Assembly: GCF_002904295.1 (NCBI RefSeq)
Contig: NZ_PPHG01000009.1
Span: 1-64,000, forward strand
Length of the DNA stretch: 64,000 nucleotides
DNA from: Amycolatopsis sp. CA-128772
GTDB lineage: Bacteria > Actinomycetota > Actinomycetes > Mycobacteriales > Pseudonocardiaceae
Direction of reading: 5' to 3'
Part shown: positions 1-9,259 of the stretch, piece by piece
Layout of the letters: every line of letters begins with the position of its first letter
Numbering within the stretch: position 1 is the first letter of the stretch
The notes under the pieces: generated by a model
Seen by the model: only the letters and a program-made list of their open reading frames with translations
Database searches by the model: none
What the model was told of the DNA's origin: nothing
Translations under genes and position numbers: made by a program

Positions 1-872
1 CGGGCGCCGCCACCGGGACCGCCACGGGCGCCGCCACCGGGACCACCGCGGGCGCCGCCACCGGGACCGGCGGGACGCTGCGTGCGGCCCGGCATCATGC
101 CGGGGTTCGGCCGCGGGGGCATGTTGCCCGGGCTCGGCCGGTTGCCACCGGCGCCACCACCCGGCCGCGGGGCCGGACGGTCACCGCCGGCGCCACCGCC
201 GGGACGCGGGGGCCGGTTGTCGCCGCCCTGCCCGCCACCGGGGCGCGGAGCCTGCGGACGCGGGGCCGGGGCGCCGGAACCGACGCCGAACGGGTTGTTG
301 CCGACGCGCGGGGTGCGCGGGCCGGGCTTGGGACCGCCGGGCTTGGGGCCCTGCGGCTTCGGCGGGACGACCGAACCGGTGCCGCCCGCGGGGGGCGTCG
401 CCGGGGTGTCCTGCTTGGGAGCGGCCGGGGCCTCCGCTTTCGCGGCCGGGACCTGCTCCGCGGGTGCGGGCGCGGCGGGCTGCTGACGCGGGCCGGGCCG
501 GGGGCCGGGGCGCTGCCCCGGGGTGGCCGGCTTCGACGCCGCGGGCGCCTGCTGCTGGGGTGCGGCCGGAGCCGACGCGGCCGGAGCCGGAGCCGCCTGG
601 GCCGCCGGAGCCTGCTGGGCAGGCGCGGGGGGCTTCGGGGCGGCGGGGCCCGGCTTGGCGGCCGGCGGGCCGGGGCGCGCCGACGGACCGGGGGTGGGCT
701 TCTTGGCGCCCTTGGGCGCATACGCGTCGCGGAGACGGCGGGCGACGGGCGCCTCGACCGTGGACGACGCGGACTTGACGAACTCGCCCTGTTCCTTCAA
801 CTTCGCGAGCACGTCCTTGCTGGTGATGCCGAGCTCTTTCGCGAGCTCGTGTACGCGGGCCTTGCCTGGCAC
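1..872 (-). CDS. infB: Translation initiation factor IF-2, N-terminal part (runs off left edge)
   Basis: IF-2 is the GTPase that brings initiator tRNA to the 30S ribosome. Only the N-terminal extension is present. Residues 1-50 form the conserved IF2_N helical domain ([20 protein letters not shown], then an [13 protein letters not shown] stretch), followed by about 240 residues of Ala/Pro/Gly-rich linker that turns into GGGARGGP repeats at the window edge, as in other actinobacterial IF-2 proteins. The GTPase core lies outside the window. I chose GTG at 872 because AGGAG sits 4-5 bases upstream; an in-frame ATG at 884 would put that Shine-Dalgarno inside the gene. Last gene of the rimP-nusA-ylxR-infB operon, 63 bases after ylxR. 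Confidence 0.95.
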   Translation of the reverse strand, partial: MPGKARVHELAKELGITSKDVLAKLKEQGEFVKSASSTVEAPVARRLRDAYAPKGAKKPTPGPSARPGPPAAKPGPAAPKPPAPAQQAPAAQAAPAPAASAPAAPQQQAPAASKPATPGQRPGPRPGPRQQPAAPAPAEQVPAAKAEAPAAPKQDTPATPPAGGTGSVVPPKPQGPKPGGPKPGPRTPRVGNNPFGVGSGAPAPRPQAPRPGGGQGGDNRPPRPGGGAGGDRPAPRPGGGAGGNRPSPGNMPPRPNPGMMPGRTQRPAGPGGGARGGPGGGARGGPGGGA

Positions 873-935
873 AACTCTCCTCATCTAGGGGAGGCCAGGC
901 GGCACACCGCTGACCTCGTCCTTATTGTCTGACGC

Positions 936-1349
936 TCATGGCTTCAGCTTCACGGCTGACTCATGACGGGTCCGACCTGCTTCCTTGGTTCCTCGCGACC
1001 CCGGGGACGTCCCGGGCTCGTGGTGCGTGGTGGTGTGCTCGACGCGCTCGCGGACCTCGCGGGCATCGAGCGCCCCGGGAGCCCGCAAGGCTCTCGGGAA
1101 AGCCCGCCGCCGTTCGGCCTTGGCCAGGCAGTCCGGGTCGGGGTGCAGCCAAGCCCCCCGGCCCGGCAGCCGCCGACGTTCGTCGACGACCACCCGCCCG
1201 GCCACCGCGACCACGCGCAGCAGCTCACCGGTCAATGCCCGCCGCTTGCAGCCGACACAAGTCCGCACCGGGGAAATCCGGTGGGGCTGGTGCTCGGCTA
1301 CCCGCCGCGGGCGTTGAACCACTACTGAGTCTAGCGCTTCGACCTTCAC
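936..1349 (-). CDS. ylxR: YlxR family (DUF448) RNA-binding protein
   Basis: A small basic protein of the nusA-infB operon family, thought to bind RNA. The signature is at residues 29-85: [11 protein letters not shown], then [18 protein letters not shown] and a basic RRAFPRAL end. The C-terminal 45 residues are a His/Arg/Ser-rich tail that looks poorly conserved. The GTG start overlaps the nusA stop in a GTGA arrangement, which suggests translational coupling; the residues before RTCVGC are not diagnostic, so the exact start is less sure. Confidence 0.88.
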   Translation of the reverse strand: MKVEALDSVVVQRPRRVAEHQPHRISPVRTCVGCKRRALTGELLRVVAVAGRVVVDERRRLPGRGAWLHPDPDCLAKAERRRAFPRALRAPGALDAREVRERVEHTTTHHEPGTSPGSRGTKEAGRTRHESAVKLKP

Positions 1350-2392
1350 TCAGCCGAACCGGTTGTCGCGGCGGGCCGCGGCGGACGGGCGTGGTCTTGA
1401 TCACCCTCGTCGTCCGCGGGTGCGGCGTCGCTGCGGATGTCGATCCGCCAGCCGGTCAGACGGGCGGCGAGGCGGGCGTTCTGGCCCTCCTTGCCGATCG
1501 CCAGCGACAGCTGGAAGTCCGGCACCACGACGCGGGCGGTCTTCGCCCGTTCGTCCACGACTCGTACCGAGACAACCTTCGCGGGCGACAGCGCATTCCC
1601 GACGAAGCGAGCGGGATCCTCGGAGAAGTCGATGATGTCGATCTTCTCACCGGCCAGCTCGCTCATCACGTTGCGCACGCGCGCGCCGACCGGGCCGATG
1701 CAGGCGCCCTTGGCGTTGACGCCCGCCACGGTGGACTTGACCGCGATCTTCGTGCGGTGTCCCGGCTCGCGCGCGACCGCGGCGATCTCGACCGTCCCGT
1801 CGGCGATCTCCGGCACCTCGAGCGCGAACAGCTTGCGCACCAGGTTCGGGTGCGAGCGCGAGAGCGTGATCTGCGGGCCGCGGTTGCTGCGCGACACCGT
1901 GACCACGTACGCCTTGATCCGGTTGCCGTGTTCGTAGGACTCGCCGGCCACCTGCTCGCCGGAGGGCAGCACGCCCTCGGTGTCACCCACCTGGACCACG
2001 ACCATGCCGCGCGCGTTCGCCCGGGCGTCGCGCTGGATGACGCCGGCGACGATCTCGCCCTCCTTGGTGGAGAACTCGCCGAAGGTCTTCTCGTGCTCGG
2101 CGTCGCGCAGCCGCTGCAGGATGACCTGGCGCGCGGTGGTGGCGGCGATCCGGCCGAACCCCTCGGGGGTGTCGTCCCACTCCTCGTCGACCTGGCCGTC
2201 GTGGGTCAGCGTGTGCGCGAGCACGCGCACCAGGCCCGTCTTGCGGTCGATGTCGATGCGGGCGTGCGACTGGTGGCCCTCGGTGTGCTTGTACGCGGTG
2301 AGCAAGGCCGTTTCGATGGCCTCGATCACCGTTTCGAAGGGGATGTCCTTGTCCCGTTCGATCGCCCGCAGCGCGGCGATGTCGACGTTCAC
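1346..2392 (-). CDS. nusA: Transcription termination/antitermination protein NusA
   Basis: NusA binds RNA polymerase and nascent RNA and modulates pausing, termination and rRNA antitermination. The 348-residue product has the N-terminal RNAP-binding domain, an S1 domain (around residues 110-190: [11 protein letters not shown]...[18 protein letters not shown]) and two KH domains ([25 protein letters not shown] and [23 protein letters not shown]). It ends in a short acidic/basic tail without the extra repeats of proteobacterial NusA, as usual in actinobacteria. GTG at 2392 overlaps the rimP stop by four bases (GTGA), which fixes the start. Confidence 0.96.
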   Translation of the reverse strand: MNVDIAALRAIERDKDIPFETVIEAIETALLTAYKHTEGHQSHARIDIDRKTGLVRVLAHTLTHDGQVDEEWDDTPEGFGRIAATTARQVILQRLRDAEHEKTFGEFSTKEGEIVAGVIQRDARANARGMVVVQVGDTEGVLPSGEQVAGESYEHGNRIKAYVVTVSRSNRGPQITLSRSHPNLVRKLFALEVPEIADGTVEIAAVAREPGHRTKIAVKSTVAGVNAKGACIGPVGARVRNVMSELAGEKIDIIDFSEDPARFVGNALSPAKVVSVRVVDERAKTARVVVPDFQLSLAIGKEGQNARLAARLTGWRIDIRSDAAPADDEGDQDHARPPRPAATTGSAE

Positions 2393-2922
2393 TTCGACCC
2401 CTTCTCCGTCTCGGCCGCGATCATGCCGGACGCGTCGTCTTCGAGCAGTTTCAGGTCCTCGGCGGGCGGCTGCTTGAACTCGATCTCCACGACCGCCTTC
2501 GCCACGTCGGCGTAGCGGACGTCGCGGAGCTTGCCGCCTTCGAGGACGCGGGCGGCGTGTTCGCCCGCGTGGCCGACCCGGCCGATGAAGGCCGCGCCGT
2601 CGGCCGGGGTGACCTTCACCAGCCGGAACCGCGCGCGCCGCCAGTGCCGGGCCTGGGTCAGCGGGCGGTCGAGCCCCGGCGAGGTGACCTCCAGCGTGTA
2701 GGCGCTCGCCAGCACGTGGTCGTTCTCGTCGAGCGCCGCCGAGACCTTGCGGCTGACCTCGGCGACCTCGTCCAGCCCGACCCCGTCGTCGGCGTCGACG
2801 ACGACCTTGACCAGCTGCCGCCGGCCGGCCTGCTGCACCTCGAACGAGTCGAGGTCGAAACCCGCGGCGGTGACGGCTTCGGCCACTATCGGCTGAAGCC
2901 GGCTGGCGAGTTCTCCTGGCAC
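2389..2922 (-). CDS. rimP: Ribosome maturation factor RimP
   Basis: RimP helps assemble the 30S subunit. The 177-residue protein has the N-terminal alpha/beta domain ([27 protein letters not shown], then [14 protein letters not shown], the family hallmark) and a C-terminal SH3-like domain ending in a Lys/Glu-rich tail. GTG at 2922 is preceded by AAGGAG with good spacing. It is first in the operon, and the 118 bases between it and the divergent lipoprotein gene at 3041 should hold the operon promoter. Confidence 0.96.
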   Translation of the reverse strand: MPGELASRLQPIVAEAVTAAGFDLDSFEVQQAGRRQLVKVVVDADDGVGLDEVAEVSRKVSAALDENDHVLASAYTLEVTSPGLDRPLTQARHWRRARFRLVKVTPADGAAFIGRVGHAGEHAARVLEGGKLRDVRYADVAKAVVEIEFKQPPAEDLKLLEDDASGMIAAETEKGSK

Positions 2923-3040
2923 GTGGGGGTCTCCTTGCTCGGGCTGGGTGGTCGGGTCGGTGGTGGACCAGCTTATCCGGTCGCCCGCTGGGCCCGCGCG
3001 AGCGGCGGGGCCGCCCCGGGGCCTGGCAGGATGGGGCGGC

Positions 3041-3976
3041 GTGACCGGAAGACCGACCGAGCTGACCCGCCGCGGCGCCCTCCGCGCGGCGGCCCTGGCC
3101 GCCCTGGCCGTGCCCCTCGCCGCCTGCGGGCCCGGCTACGACGAAAGCCCCGACCCGCTGCGGCCGCTGCTGGCCGCCGCCCAGGCCGACGCCGACGCCG
3201 CGCGGGCGCTGGCCAAGGGCGCCGACACCGACGCCGCCGGCCAGCTCGCCGACGCGCGCGCGGCCCACGCGGCCGCCCTCAAGTCCGAAGTGGACCGGCT
3301 GAACCGGCCGGTGCCGTCGCCGTCGGCGGCGCCACCGGTCCCGGCCGCGCTGGGCGACCTGAAGGACCGCCTGGCGGCCGCGCGCAAGCAGGCCGAAGAC
3401 CTCGTGCCCGGGCTGCCGCGGTACCGCGCCGGCCTGGCCGCCGCGGTGGCGGCGGGCTGCGCGGCGCTGCAGCGGACCGCCCCGGCCCTGGGCCCCGGCG
3501 AGGACGCCCCGAAGCCGCCGGCCGCGGCCTCCGGGACCGTGCCCCCGGAGGCGGTGGACCCGCTGCAGGGCGCGCTGGCCGCCGAGCACGCCGCCGTGTG
3601 GGTGTACGGGCTGGTGAGCGCCTTCCTGCCGGGCGACTTCGGCGACGCGGAGAAGAGCGGCGCGGCGGAGCACGCCGTGCGCCGCGACCTGCTGCAGACG
3701 ATGCTCTCGGCGGCCGGGGCGACCCCGGTCGCGCCGGAGGCGGCGTACGTGCCGAAGAACCCGGTGACGGACTCGAAGTCGGCGGCGCAGGTGGTCGCGA
3801 CGGCCGAGGCGGACTGCGCGTCGGCCTGGCTGGCGGTCATCGACCACACCGACGACGCGGGTTTGCGGACGACGGCGTTGCACGCGCTGGTCGCGGCTTC
3901 ACGCCGGGGCACGCCGTGGCGCTCCGAGGCGGGCGTGAAGCCGGCCGTCATCGCGATGCCGGGTCAGAACAGCTGA
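3041..3976 (+). CDS. DUF4439 ferritin-like lipoprotein with twin-arginine signal
   Basis: A 311-residue exported protein of the DUF4439 type found beside rimP in many actinomycetes; function unknown. The N-terminus carries a twin-arginine motif ([14 protein letters not shown]) and a lipobox-like VPLAAC, so it is probably a Tat-exported lipoprotein. Residues 60-130 are Ala/Lys/Asp-rich and helical. The C-terminal half (from about [20 protein letters not shown]) is the ferritin-like four-helix region, with Glu and His (AEH) and later helices. Divergent from rimP; GTG at 3041 sits just upstream of the signal peptide. Confidence 0.85.
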   Translation: MTGRPTELTRRGALRAAALAALAVPLAACGPGYDESPDPLRPLLAAAQADADAARALAKGADTDAAGQLADARAAHAAALKSEVDRLNRPVPSPSAAPPVPAALGDLKDRLAAARKQAEDLVPGLPRYRAGLAAAVAAGCAALQRTAPALGPGEDAPKPPAAASGTVPPEAVDPLQGALAAEHAAVWVYGLVSAFLPGDFGDAEKSGAAEHAVRRDLLQTMLSAAGATPVAPEAAYVPKNPVTDSKSAAQVVATAEADCASAWLAVIDHTDDAGLRTTALHALVAASRRGTPWRSEAGVKPAVIAMPGQNS

Positions 3977-3987
3977 GCGGTCGCCGC

Positions 3988-4077
3988 CCCAGCGCCCCAA
4001 TGTGGCGTTCGGTGCGTCAGACGCACCGAACGCCACATTGGGTGCGTCTGACGCCACCAACGCCACATTGGGGCGCT
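3988..4077. repeat. Perfect intergenic palindrome with an alternative outer hairpin
   Basis: Between two convergent genes. Bases 3996-4018 and 4020-4042 are perfect 23-base inverted copies around a single A. A third copy of the arm end (4056-4080) lets bases 3988-4009 pair with 4059-4080 over 22 bases instead, so two competing hairpins are possible. There is no T-run. It may act as a bidirectional terminator or be a copy of a dispersed palindromic repeat. Confidence 0.9.
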
Positions 4078-4088
4078 GGGCACCCGGG

Positions 4089-4763
4089 TCAGGAGTGCAG
4101 GTCGGCCGACAGGCGGAGGGCGTCGTCGGCGATCCGCTCGATCAGGTCCTTGTCCTTGTGCTTGGCGTAGAAGTCGGCCAGCACGATCGTCGTGTTCGTG
4201 CCGTCGACCTTCGACGAGTACGCCGCGTCCTTGCCGCTCACGCTCGGGGTGCCGGTGCCCGCGAACGTCTTGTCCTTGACCAGGTCCGTGACGTTGCCGG
4301 TGCCGTCCTTCTCGGTCAGCGCCTTGAGCGCCTTCGCCTGGGTCGAGTCCGGCATGCCGACCAGCGCCACGGAGACCAGCGCCTTCGCGCCGCCCGACTC
4401 CGTCGTGTACAGCGCGCGGACCAGCGACCGGCACGGGCTGTCCTGGAAGAAGCGCTGGGTCTGCCCGTAGGACTTGTCGGCGCAGTCCGTCGTCTTCACC
4501 GGCCCCGCGACCAGCGTGAACTTGAACTGCCCGGTGTTCTGCGCCGGCGGCTGGGCGACCGGCTCGTCCGGGGCCGAGTCGTGCCGGATCAGGAACCAGA
4601 TGAGCCCGGAGACGACGGCGATGGCGACCAGCCCGGCGCCCCTGAGCAGCAGGGACCGGGTGTCGCGGGCCGGCGGTCCCGGCACGGGCGGGCGGGGCTG
4701 CGGGGGAACCGCGCCCAGCGGGGCCGTGTCGGACGGGCCTGGGGTGAAATGCGCACCAACCAC
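4089..4763 (-). CDS. Membrane-anchored protein of unknown function
   Basis: About 224 residues: a Pro-rich cytoplasmic N-terminus, one membrane helix (LLLRGAGLVAIAVVSGLIWF), a short linker and an extracytoplasmic domain of about 160 residues with two cysteines (DCADK and SPCRSL) that could form a disulphide. Nothing catalytic is visible. The frame is open to a TTG at 4835 inside the upstream aminotransferase gene; I prefer GTG at 4763, but no strong Shine-Dalgarno settles it. Last gene of a minus-strand run and convergent with the DUF4439 lipoprotein gene. Confidence 0.7.
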   Translation of the reverse strand: MVGAHFTPGPSDTAPLGAVPPQPRPPVPGPPARDTRSLLLRGAGLVAIAVVSGLIWFLIRHDSAPDEPVAQPPAQNTGQFKFTLVAGPVKTTDCADKSYGQTQRFFQDSPCRSLVRALYTTESGGAKALVSVALVGMPDSTQAKALKALTEKDGTGNVTDLVKDKTFAGTGTPSVSGKDAAYSSKVDGTNTTIVLADFYAKHKDKDLIERIADDALRLSADLHS

Positions 4764-4797
4764 GGGGCCATACGGTAGTTCACCCGCGTTCCGCGGT

Positions 4798-5811
4798 TCA
4801 CCCGAACGCGGGAAAAACGCGTTCGACGTCGTCAACGGTGTTGTAGAGGTGGAAACCGACCCGCACCCGGCCGCCGCGGACGCTCGACACGATCCCCGCC
4901 GCGGCCACCCGCGCCGGGTCGGCGTCGAGCGCCACGATCGCGGTGCCGCGCGGGGGCAGCCCGAGCTTCGCCAGCAGCGCGTCGGCCAGGCCGGTGTTGT
5001 GCGCCTGGACCTGCGCGAGGTCGAGGCCGCCGAAGTACTCCAGGGCGGCGGCCGAGCCGACCTGGGCCAGCCAGACCGGGGAGAGGTCGAACGCGCGGGC
5101 GTCGCCGGCCAGGCGCAGCGGGAGGCCGTAGACCGTGGCCCAGGGGTCCTCCCCCGCGTACCAGTTCGCCGCGACCGCGCGGGTGCGCTCCTGCGCGTCC
5201 GGCCGCACCGCGAGCCAGGCGCCGCCGCGGGGCGCGCAGAGCCACTTGTAGCTCGCCCCGACCACCCAGTCCGCCCAGGCGACGTCCAGCGCCAGCCAGC
5301 CGGCCGCCTGGGTCGCGTCGAGCAGCACCGCCGCCCCGGCGGCCTCGGCCGCGGCGCGCAGGGCCGGGAGGTCGGCGATCCGGCCGTCGGCGGACTGGAC
5401 GACGCTCACCGCGACGACGTCGTGGCCCTCGACCCGCGACGGCAGCACGTCCAGCGGCACCTCGGTCACCGTGACGCCGGGCTGGGCCGCGAACGGGAAC
5501 GTCACGCTGGTGAAGTCGCCCTCGGCGGCGAGCACGCGGGTGCCGGCGGGCAGGGCCGCGGCGACGTTGGCGATGAGCTGCGAGACCGACGCGCCGCTGG
5601 CGACCCGCGCGGGTTCGACGCCGAGCAGCCGGGCGAACCCGGCCCGCGCCCGCGTGACGTACTCGTCGAACTCCCCCGGCCGCGTCGCCCCGGTCCGCCA
5701 CCGCTCCACCGATTCGGCCACCGCCGCGGCGACCGGCGCGGGCGGGACACCCACGCTGGGCGTGTTCAGGTATCCGGGCGGGGCGGCGAAGTCGGTTCCG
5801 AAGGCGCGCAT
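4798..5811 (-). CDS. Class V aminotransferase-fold PLP enzyme
   Basis: A fold-type I PLP enzyme of the class V family (cysteine desulfurase, kynureninase and isopenicillin-N epimerase relatives). Features: the cofactor Asp in LLDATQAAGW, the Schiff-base lysine in VGASYKWLCAPRGGAW, and a C-terminal small domain with RVGFHLYNTVDDV, about 337 residues in all. Substrate cannot be read from the sequence; there is no loop cysteine of the NifS/SufS kind. ATG at 5811 has GGAGG directly upstream; a longer frame to 5847 adds no family sequence. It follows the PEP-mutase-like gene by 41 bases. Confidence 0.85.
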   Translation of the reverse strand: MRAFGTDFAAPPGYLNTPSVGVPPAPVAAAVAESVERWRTGATRPGEFDEYVTRARAGFARLLGVEPARVASGASVSQLIANVAAALPAGTRVLAAEGDFTSVTFPFAAQPGVTVTEVPLDVLPSRVEGHDVVAVSVVQSADGRIADLPALRAAAEAAGAAVLLDATQAAGWLALDVAWADWVVGASYKWLCAPRGGAWLAVRPDAQERTRAVAANWYAGEDPWATVYGLPLRLAGDARAFDLSPVWLAQVGSAAALEYFGGLDLAQVQAHNTGLADALLAKLGLPPRGTAIVALDADPARVAAAGIVSSVRGGRVRVGFHLYNTVDDVERVFPAFG

Positions 5812-5852
5812 GCCTCCAGGCAAGCAGATCCGGCCCGGCCGGTTCACCCGAT

Positions 5853-6617
5853 TTACGGCAGCAGGGCCGTGACGTCGGCGTAGGCCGGCGGGCTCAGCGG
5901 CAGGTCACGGCCGTCGCGCACGGCCAGCGCGGTCCCGGCGGCGGCCGCCAGCGCCATCCGGTACGGCAGCGAGCCGAGGCTGACCCGCGCGACGCCCAGC
6001 TCCGCGAGCCCGGCCAGGGTGCTCTTGCCCGGCAGGAAGAGCAGGTTGAGCGGCACACCGGCGGCGACGATCCGCTCGACGTCGCCCGGCGCGGCCAGGC
6101 CGGGCACGAAGACGCCGTCCGCGCCGGCCGCGGCGTACGCGCGCACCCGCCGTTCGGCTTCGGCGACGGAGCGGTCGCCCGCCCAGTGCGTGTCGGTCCG
6201 GGCGTTGACGAACAGCCCGGGCACCCGCTCCTTCACCGCCGTGACCAGCGCGCACTGGACGTCGACCGGGGCGAGCGAGCCGTCGGCGCGGCCGTCCTCG
6301 AGGTTGACGCCGACGGCGCCGGCGTCCGCGAGTTCGGCCGCGAGGCCGACGACGGCGGCCGGGTTCGCGCTGAAGCCGTCGGCGATGTCGACGCTGACGA
6401 GCGCGTCCAGCCGCGCCAGGCGGCGGGCCAGGGCGACGGTCGCGTCCCGCGTCGACGGCGCGCCGTCCGGCTCCCCCGCCGCCGCCGAGACGCCGAGGCT
6501 GGTCGTGCCCAGGGCGCGGAAGCCCTGGGCGACGAGGAAGGCGCCGACGCCGAACTCCCACGCGTTCGGCAGCAGCAGCGGGGAGCCGGGGACGTGCAGG
6601 GCACGGAATTCGTCCAT
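5853..6617 (-). CDS. Isocitrate lyase/PEP mutase family protein
   Basis: A TIM-barrel C-C or P-C bond lyase of the PEP mutase/isocitrate lyase superfamily, 254 residues. Recognisable blocks: LLLPNAWEFGVGAFLVAQGF at the N-terminus, VSVDIADGF (metal-binding Asp), GVNLEDG and FVNARTDTHWAG. It lacks the KKCGH motif of isocitrate lyase, so it is more likely a carboxyphosphonoenolpyruvate or oxaloacetate-type lyase; substrate unknown. It starts 9 bases after the PH-domain gene and is probably co-transcribed with it. Confidence 0.87.
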   Translation of the reverse strand: MDEFRALHVPGSPLLLPNAWEFGVGAFLVAQGFRALGTTSLGVSAAAGEPDGAPSTRDATVALARRLARLDALVSVDIADGFSANPAAVVGLAAELADAGAVGVNLEDGRADGSLAPVDVQCALVTAVKERVPGLFVNARTDTHWAGDRSVAEAERRVRAYAAAGADGVFVPGLAAPGDVERIVAAGVPLNLLFLPGKSTLAGLAELGVARVSLGSLPYRMALAAAAGTALAVRDGRDLPLSPPAYADVTALLP

Positions 6618-6626
6618 GCCCCGAAC

Positions 6627-8069
6627 CTAGGCCCGCGACGGTTCGGCGGGCACCGAAGCGAACTGCGCGAGCACCCCGGGGACGGCGCCGGCCGCGAAGG
6701 CGAGCCCCTCCGCGGCGTCGGCGTCGCGGATCGCGTAGGCGCCCGCCGCCGTGGTCGCGGTGAACGTCGCCAGCCCGCGGCGGCGCTGGAACACCGACTG
6801 CCGCACCGTCCAGCCGATGATTCCGTCCCGCTTCAGCACGGCCGTGCTCCGCCGGACCGTGCCCGCGCGCAGCAGCAGGTAGCGGCCGGACGTGCCGTGC
6901 CCGAGGCTGCGGTAGGCGTCCCGGGCGAGCAGGACCGCCACCGGCAGGGCGACGACGGCGAGCACCGCGCCCAGCACGAGCAGGACGTCGGTGAGCAGCA
7001 CGCCGAGCAGCAGCAGGACGAGCACCGGCACGAGCACCGTGGCGAGCGCCCACCGCAGCCGCCGCCCGCGGGCCGCCACCGGGTGCGGCACCAGCCCGGC
7101 CGGCTCGACGCGCTCGCCCAGGACCTTCGCCGCGACGTCGTACGCCACCGCGCGCGGCGCCGCGGGCACCAGCGTCTTGGCCTCGGTCTTGTCGTCGTCG
7201 CGCGGCATCCCGGTGGCGATGGCGTCCACCCGCGCGGCGCCGGCGAGCCGGGCCCCGAGCGGCTCCACCAGCTCGATGCCGCGCAGCCGCCGTTCCTCGA
7301 CCGTGGTCGACCGGGTGGTGAGCAGCCCGCGCCGGACGCGCAGGGTGCCGCCGGGCTCGCGGTCCAGCCGGTAGTGCGCCCACATCTCGGCGAACAGGCC
7401 CACCGCCCCGGCCACGCCGGCGACCGTCGCCAGGACGAGCAGGAGCACGATCCCGGCGGCCAGGGGCAGGTCGCCGAAGAGGTTCCGCAGCCACCTCAGC
7501 AGCCCGCCGCCGGCGCCGAACCAGTCCGCCACCTTGAACAGGGTGCCGAACGCGGCGAGCCCGAGCGTGGGGGCGACGAACGACACCGGGGCGTAACGGA
7601 TCCAGCGCGGATCGAGTGTCGCGAGTGGACCGTCCTGGGTGGACGGTTCCGGGAGCCGGTGCAGGAGTTCGGAGCGCAGTGCCTCGGCGTCGGCCCGGGC
7701 GAGCGGGGACAGGGTGATCCGCTCCTGCTGCCCGGTGCCGATCGACAGCGCGGCCACGCCGAACGCACGGTGCAGCGGGCCGGCCGTCAGGTCGACGGTG
7801 CGGATCCGGTCGCGGAGCAGGGATTTGCGCGTGTGGACGGCGAACCGGAACTCGATTTCGAGGCGTTCGGACGTGCAGCGGAAGCGGGTGTGCCGCCAGC
7901 GGACGTATTCGGCCAGCACGCCGGCGCCGACGAGAAGGGCGGCGGCCGGGACGAGCCACCACGACCGCGTTCCGACGGCGACCGGGGTGCCCGCCGAGAC
8001 GGCGAGGCCGGCCAGCAGCACGGCGGTGACGCCGAGGGTACGCCGGTCCAGGCGGCGCCAGGCGCTCAC
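6627..8069 (-). CDS. PH-domain membrane protein, YdbT-like (three bPH2 domains)
   Basis: 480 residues with membrane helices near residues 15-50, 170-230 and 340-380, alternating with bacterial PH-like (bPH2) domains, for example FRCTSERLEIEFRF...LLRDRIRTVDLTAGPLHRAFGVAALSIGTG and a third at GRYLLLRAGTVRRSTAVLKRDGIIGW. YdbS/YdbT-type proteins occur as pairs in Gram-positive bacteria, and Bacillus members affect sensitivity to some antimicrobial peptides. GTG at 8069 overlaps the stop of the upstream partner (GTGA). The pair lies opposite a TetR gene and is probably its target. Confidence 0.85.
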   Translation of the reverse strand: MSAWRRLDRRTLGVTAVLLAGLAVSAGTPVAVGTRSWWLVPAAALLVGAGVLAEYVRWRHTRFRCTSERLEIEFRFAVHTRKSLLRDRIRTVDLTAGPLHRAFGVAALSIGTGQQERITLSPLARADAEALRSELLHRLPEPSTQDGPLATLDPRWIRYAPVSFVAPTLGLAAFGTLFKVADWFGAGGGLLRWLRNLFGDLPLAAGIVLLLVLATVAGVAGAVGLFAEMWAHYRLDREPGGTLRVRRGLLTTRSTTVEERRLRGIELVEPLGARLAGAARVDAIATGMPRDDDKTEAKTLVPAAPRAVAYDVAAKVLGERVEPAGLVPHPVAARGRRLRWALATVLVPVLVLLLLGVLLTDVLLVLGAVLAVVALPVAVLLARDAYRSLGHGTSGRYLLLRAGTVRRSTAVLKRDGIIGWTVRQSVFQRRRGLATFTATTAAGAYAIRDADAAEGLAFAAGAVPGVLAQFASVPAEPSRA

Positions 8070-8563
8070 GTCGCGTCCCCGGGCGTCGCGTCCGTGCGTT
8101 CGGTCAGCCGCTCGGCGACGTCGGCCGCGAGCTGCGCGTCGAGGCCGCGGAGCTTGACCGCGCCGCGGGCCGAGGCCGTCGTCACGGTGACCGTCGCCAG
8201 CCCGAACCGCTGCTGCAGCGGGCCTCGCAGCGTGTCGACCGTCTGGACGCGCGACAGCGGCGCCACCCGCCACTCCTGCCACAGGAAGCCCGAGCGCGCG
8301 TAGACCGCCGTGTCGGTGACCTCCCAGCGGTGCAGGCCGAACCACCACCGCGGCAGCACCGCGCACCAGGCCGCGCCGAGCACGGCGACCACCGCCGCCG
8401 GGCCCAGCAGCCACGCCGCGGCCGGCGGGATCAGCAGCCCGAGCCCGGCGAGCACCAGCACGACCGGTCCGAAGGTCACCGCCCCCTGCGCCCGCCACCA
8501 GGCGATCGCGCGGCGGTCGAGCGCGTGGCTGGGCGGCCGCAGCCGCACTGTTCCGGTCTCCAC
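8066..8563 (-). CDS. PH-domain membrane protein, YdbS-like
   Basis: 165 residues: two membrane helices (about 30-70) followed by one bPH2 domain (HRWEVTDTAVYARSGFLWQEWRVAPLSRVQTVDTLRGPLQQRFGLATVTV). First gene of the ydbS-ydbT-like pair, translationally coupled to the larger partner by a GTGA overlap. Its promoter region (8564-8657) contains the two copies of the ATGCG/CGCAT operator, shared with the divergent TetR gene. Confidence 0.85.
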   Translation of the reverse strand: METGTVRLRPPSHALDRRAIAWWRAQGAVTFGPVVLVLAGLGLLIPPAAAWLLGPAAVVAVLGAAWCAVLPRWWFGLHRWEVTDTAVYARSGFLWQEWRVAPLSRVQTVDTLRGPLQQRFGLATVTVTTASARGAVKLRGLDAQLAADVAERLTERTDATPGDAT

Positions 8564-8589
8564 CGGACACCCCCCGAGGTTGTTTTACA

Positions 8590-8640
8590 ATGCGACCGCA
8601 TCGTAACGGCGAGACCCCCGGTTTCGCAATGCGATCGCAT
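8590..8640. promoter_or_regulatory. Two TetR-type operator copies between divergent genes
   Basis: ATGCGACCGCAT (8590-8601) and ATGCGATCGCAT (8629-8640, perfect 12-bp palindrome) are nearly identical inverted repeats whose starts are 39 bp apart. They lie between the PH-protein operon and the TetR gene, so autoregulation and repression of the PH operon are the likely roles. Confidence 0.75.
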
Positions 8641-8657
8641 GACAACCGGGAGCGGAC

Positions 8658-9254
8658 GTGCCGAAGCAGGTGGACCACGAGCAGCGCCGGGTGCAGATCG
8701 CCGAGGCGCTGCAGCGGCTGACCACGCGCGCCGGCCTGGAGGGCGTCAGCCTGCGCCAGGTCGCCGCCGAGGCGGGCATGTCCATGGGGTCGGTGCAGCA
8801 CTACTTCAAAACGAAGGACGAAATGCTGCGCTACGCCCTCGAACACCGCCACAAGCTGCGCAGCGAGCGGATCACCGCGAAGGTCCTCGCCGAGGGACCG
8901 CCGACCCCGCGGTCGATCCTGCGCGCGTGCTTGGTGGAGATCCTGCCCCGCGATCCCGACAGCGAAGCCGACTTCCTCATCGGCGTCGCGTACTTCATCC
9001 GCGCGGTGGCGGACCCGGCGATGGCGGCGGCCTTCGGCGAGGGCGTGCCGGAACTCCTGGCCTTCTTCGCCGACCAGGTCCGCCAGGCCCAGGAGGCGGG
9101 TGACGTCCCGGCGTCGGCCGACCCGGCGATCGAGGCAGCCCTGCTGTGGGCGATCGCGGACTCGCAGGGCTCGGAAATCCTGATGGGCCACCGCACGCCG
9201 GCCGCGGCCGTGTCCACAGTGGACTACTACCTCCACCGGCTCTTTTCCGCCTGA
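8658..9254 (+). CDS. TetR/AcrR family regulator
   Basis: 198 residues. The N-terminal helix-turn-helix is typical (EALQRLTTRAGLEGVSLRQVAAEAGMSMGSVQHYFKTKDEML, residues 15-60); the C-terminal ligand domain resembles the BetI/AcrR C-terminal type (VEILPRDPDSEADFLIGVAYF). Starts with GTG at 8658, 17 bases after the second operator copy. Probable repressor of itself and of the divergent PH-domain operon; the ligand is unknown. Confidence 0.92.
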   Translation: MPKQVDHEQRRVQIAEALQRLTTRAGLEGVSLRQVAAEAGMSMGSVQHYFKTKDEMLRYALEHRHKLRSERITAKVLAEGPPTPRSILRACLVEILPRDPDSEADFLIGVAYFIRAVADPAMAAAFGEGVPELLAFFADQVRQAQEAGDVPASADPAIEAALLWAIADSQGSEILMGHRTPAAAVSTVDYYLHRLFSA

Positions 9255-9259
9255 CCCGC

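Noticed and set aside
95..721. Minus-strand Arg/Pro-rich frame in the infB N-terminal region
   Set aside because: The infB linker in its true frame is Ala/Pro/Gly-rich and continues a known domain; the other frame is a low-complexity shadow.
938..2515. Long plus-strand open frame opposite nusA and ylxR
   Set aside because: It is antisense to clearly recognisable nusA, ylxR and the end of rimP, and its product is Arg/Ala/Asp-rich without family features; typical of high-GC antisense frames.
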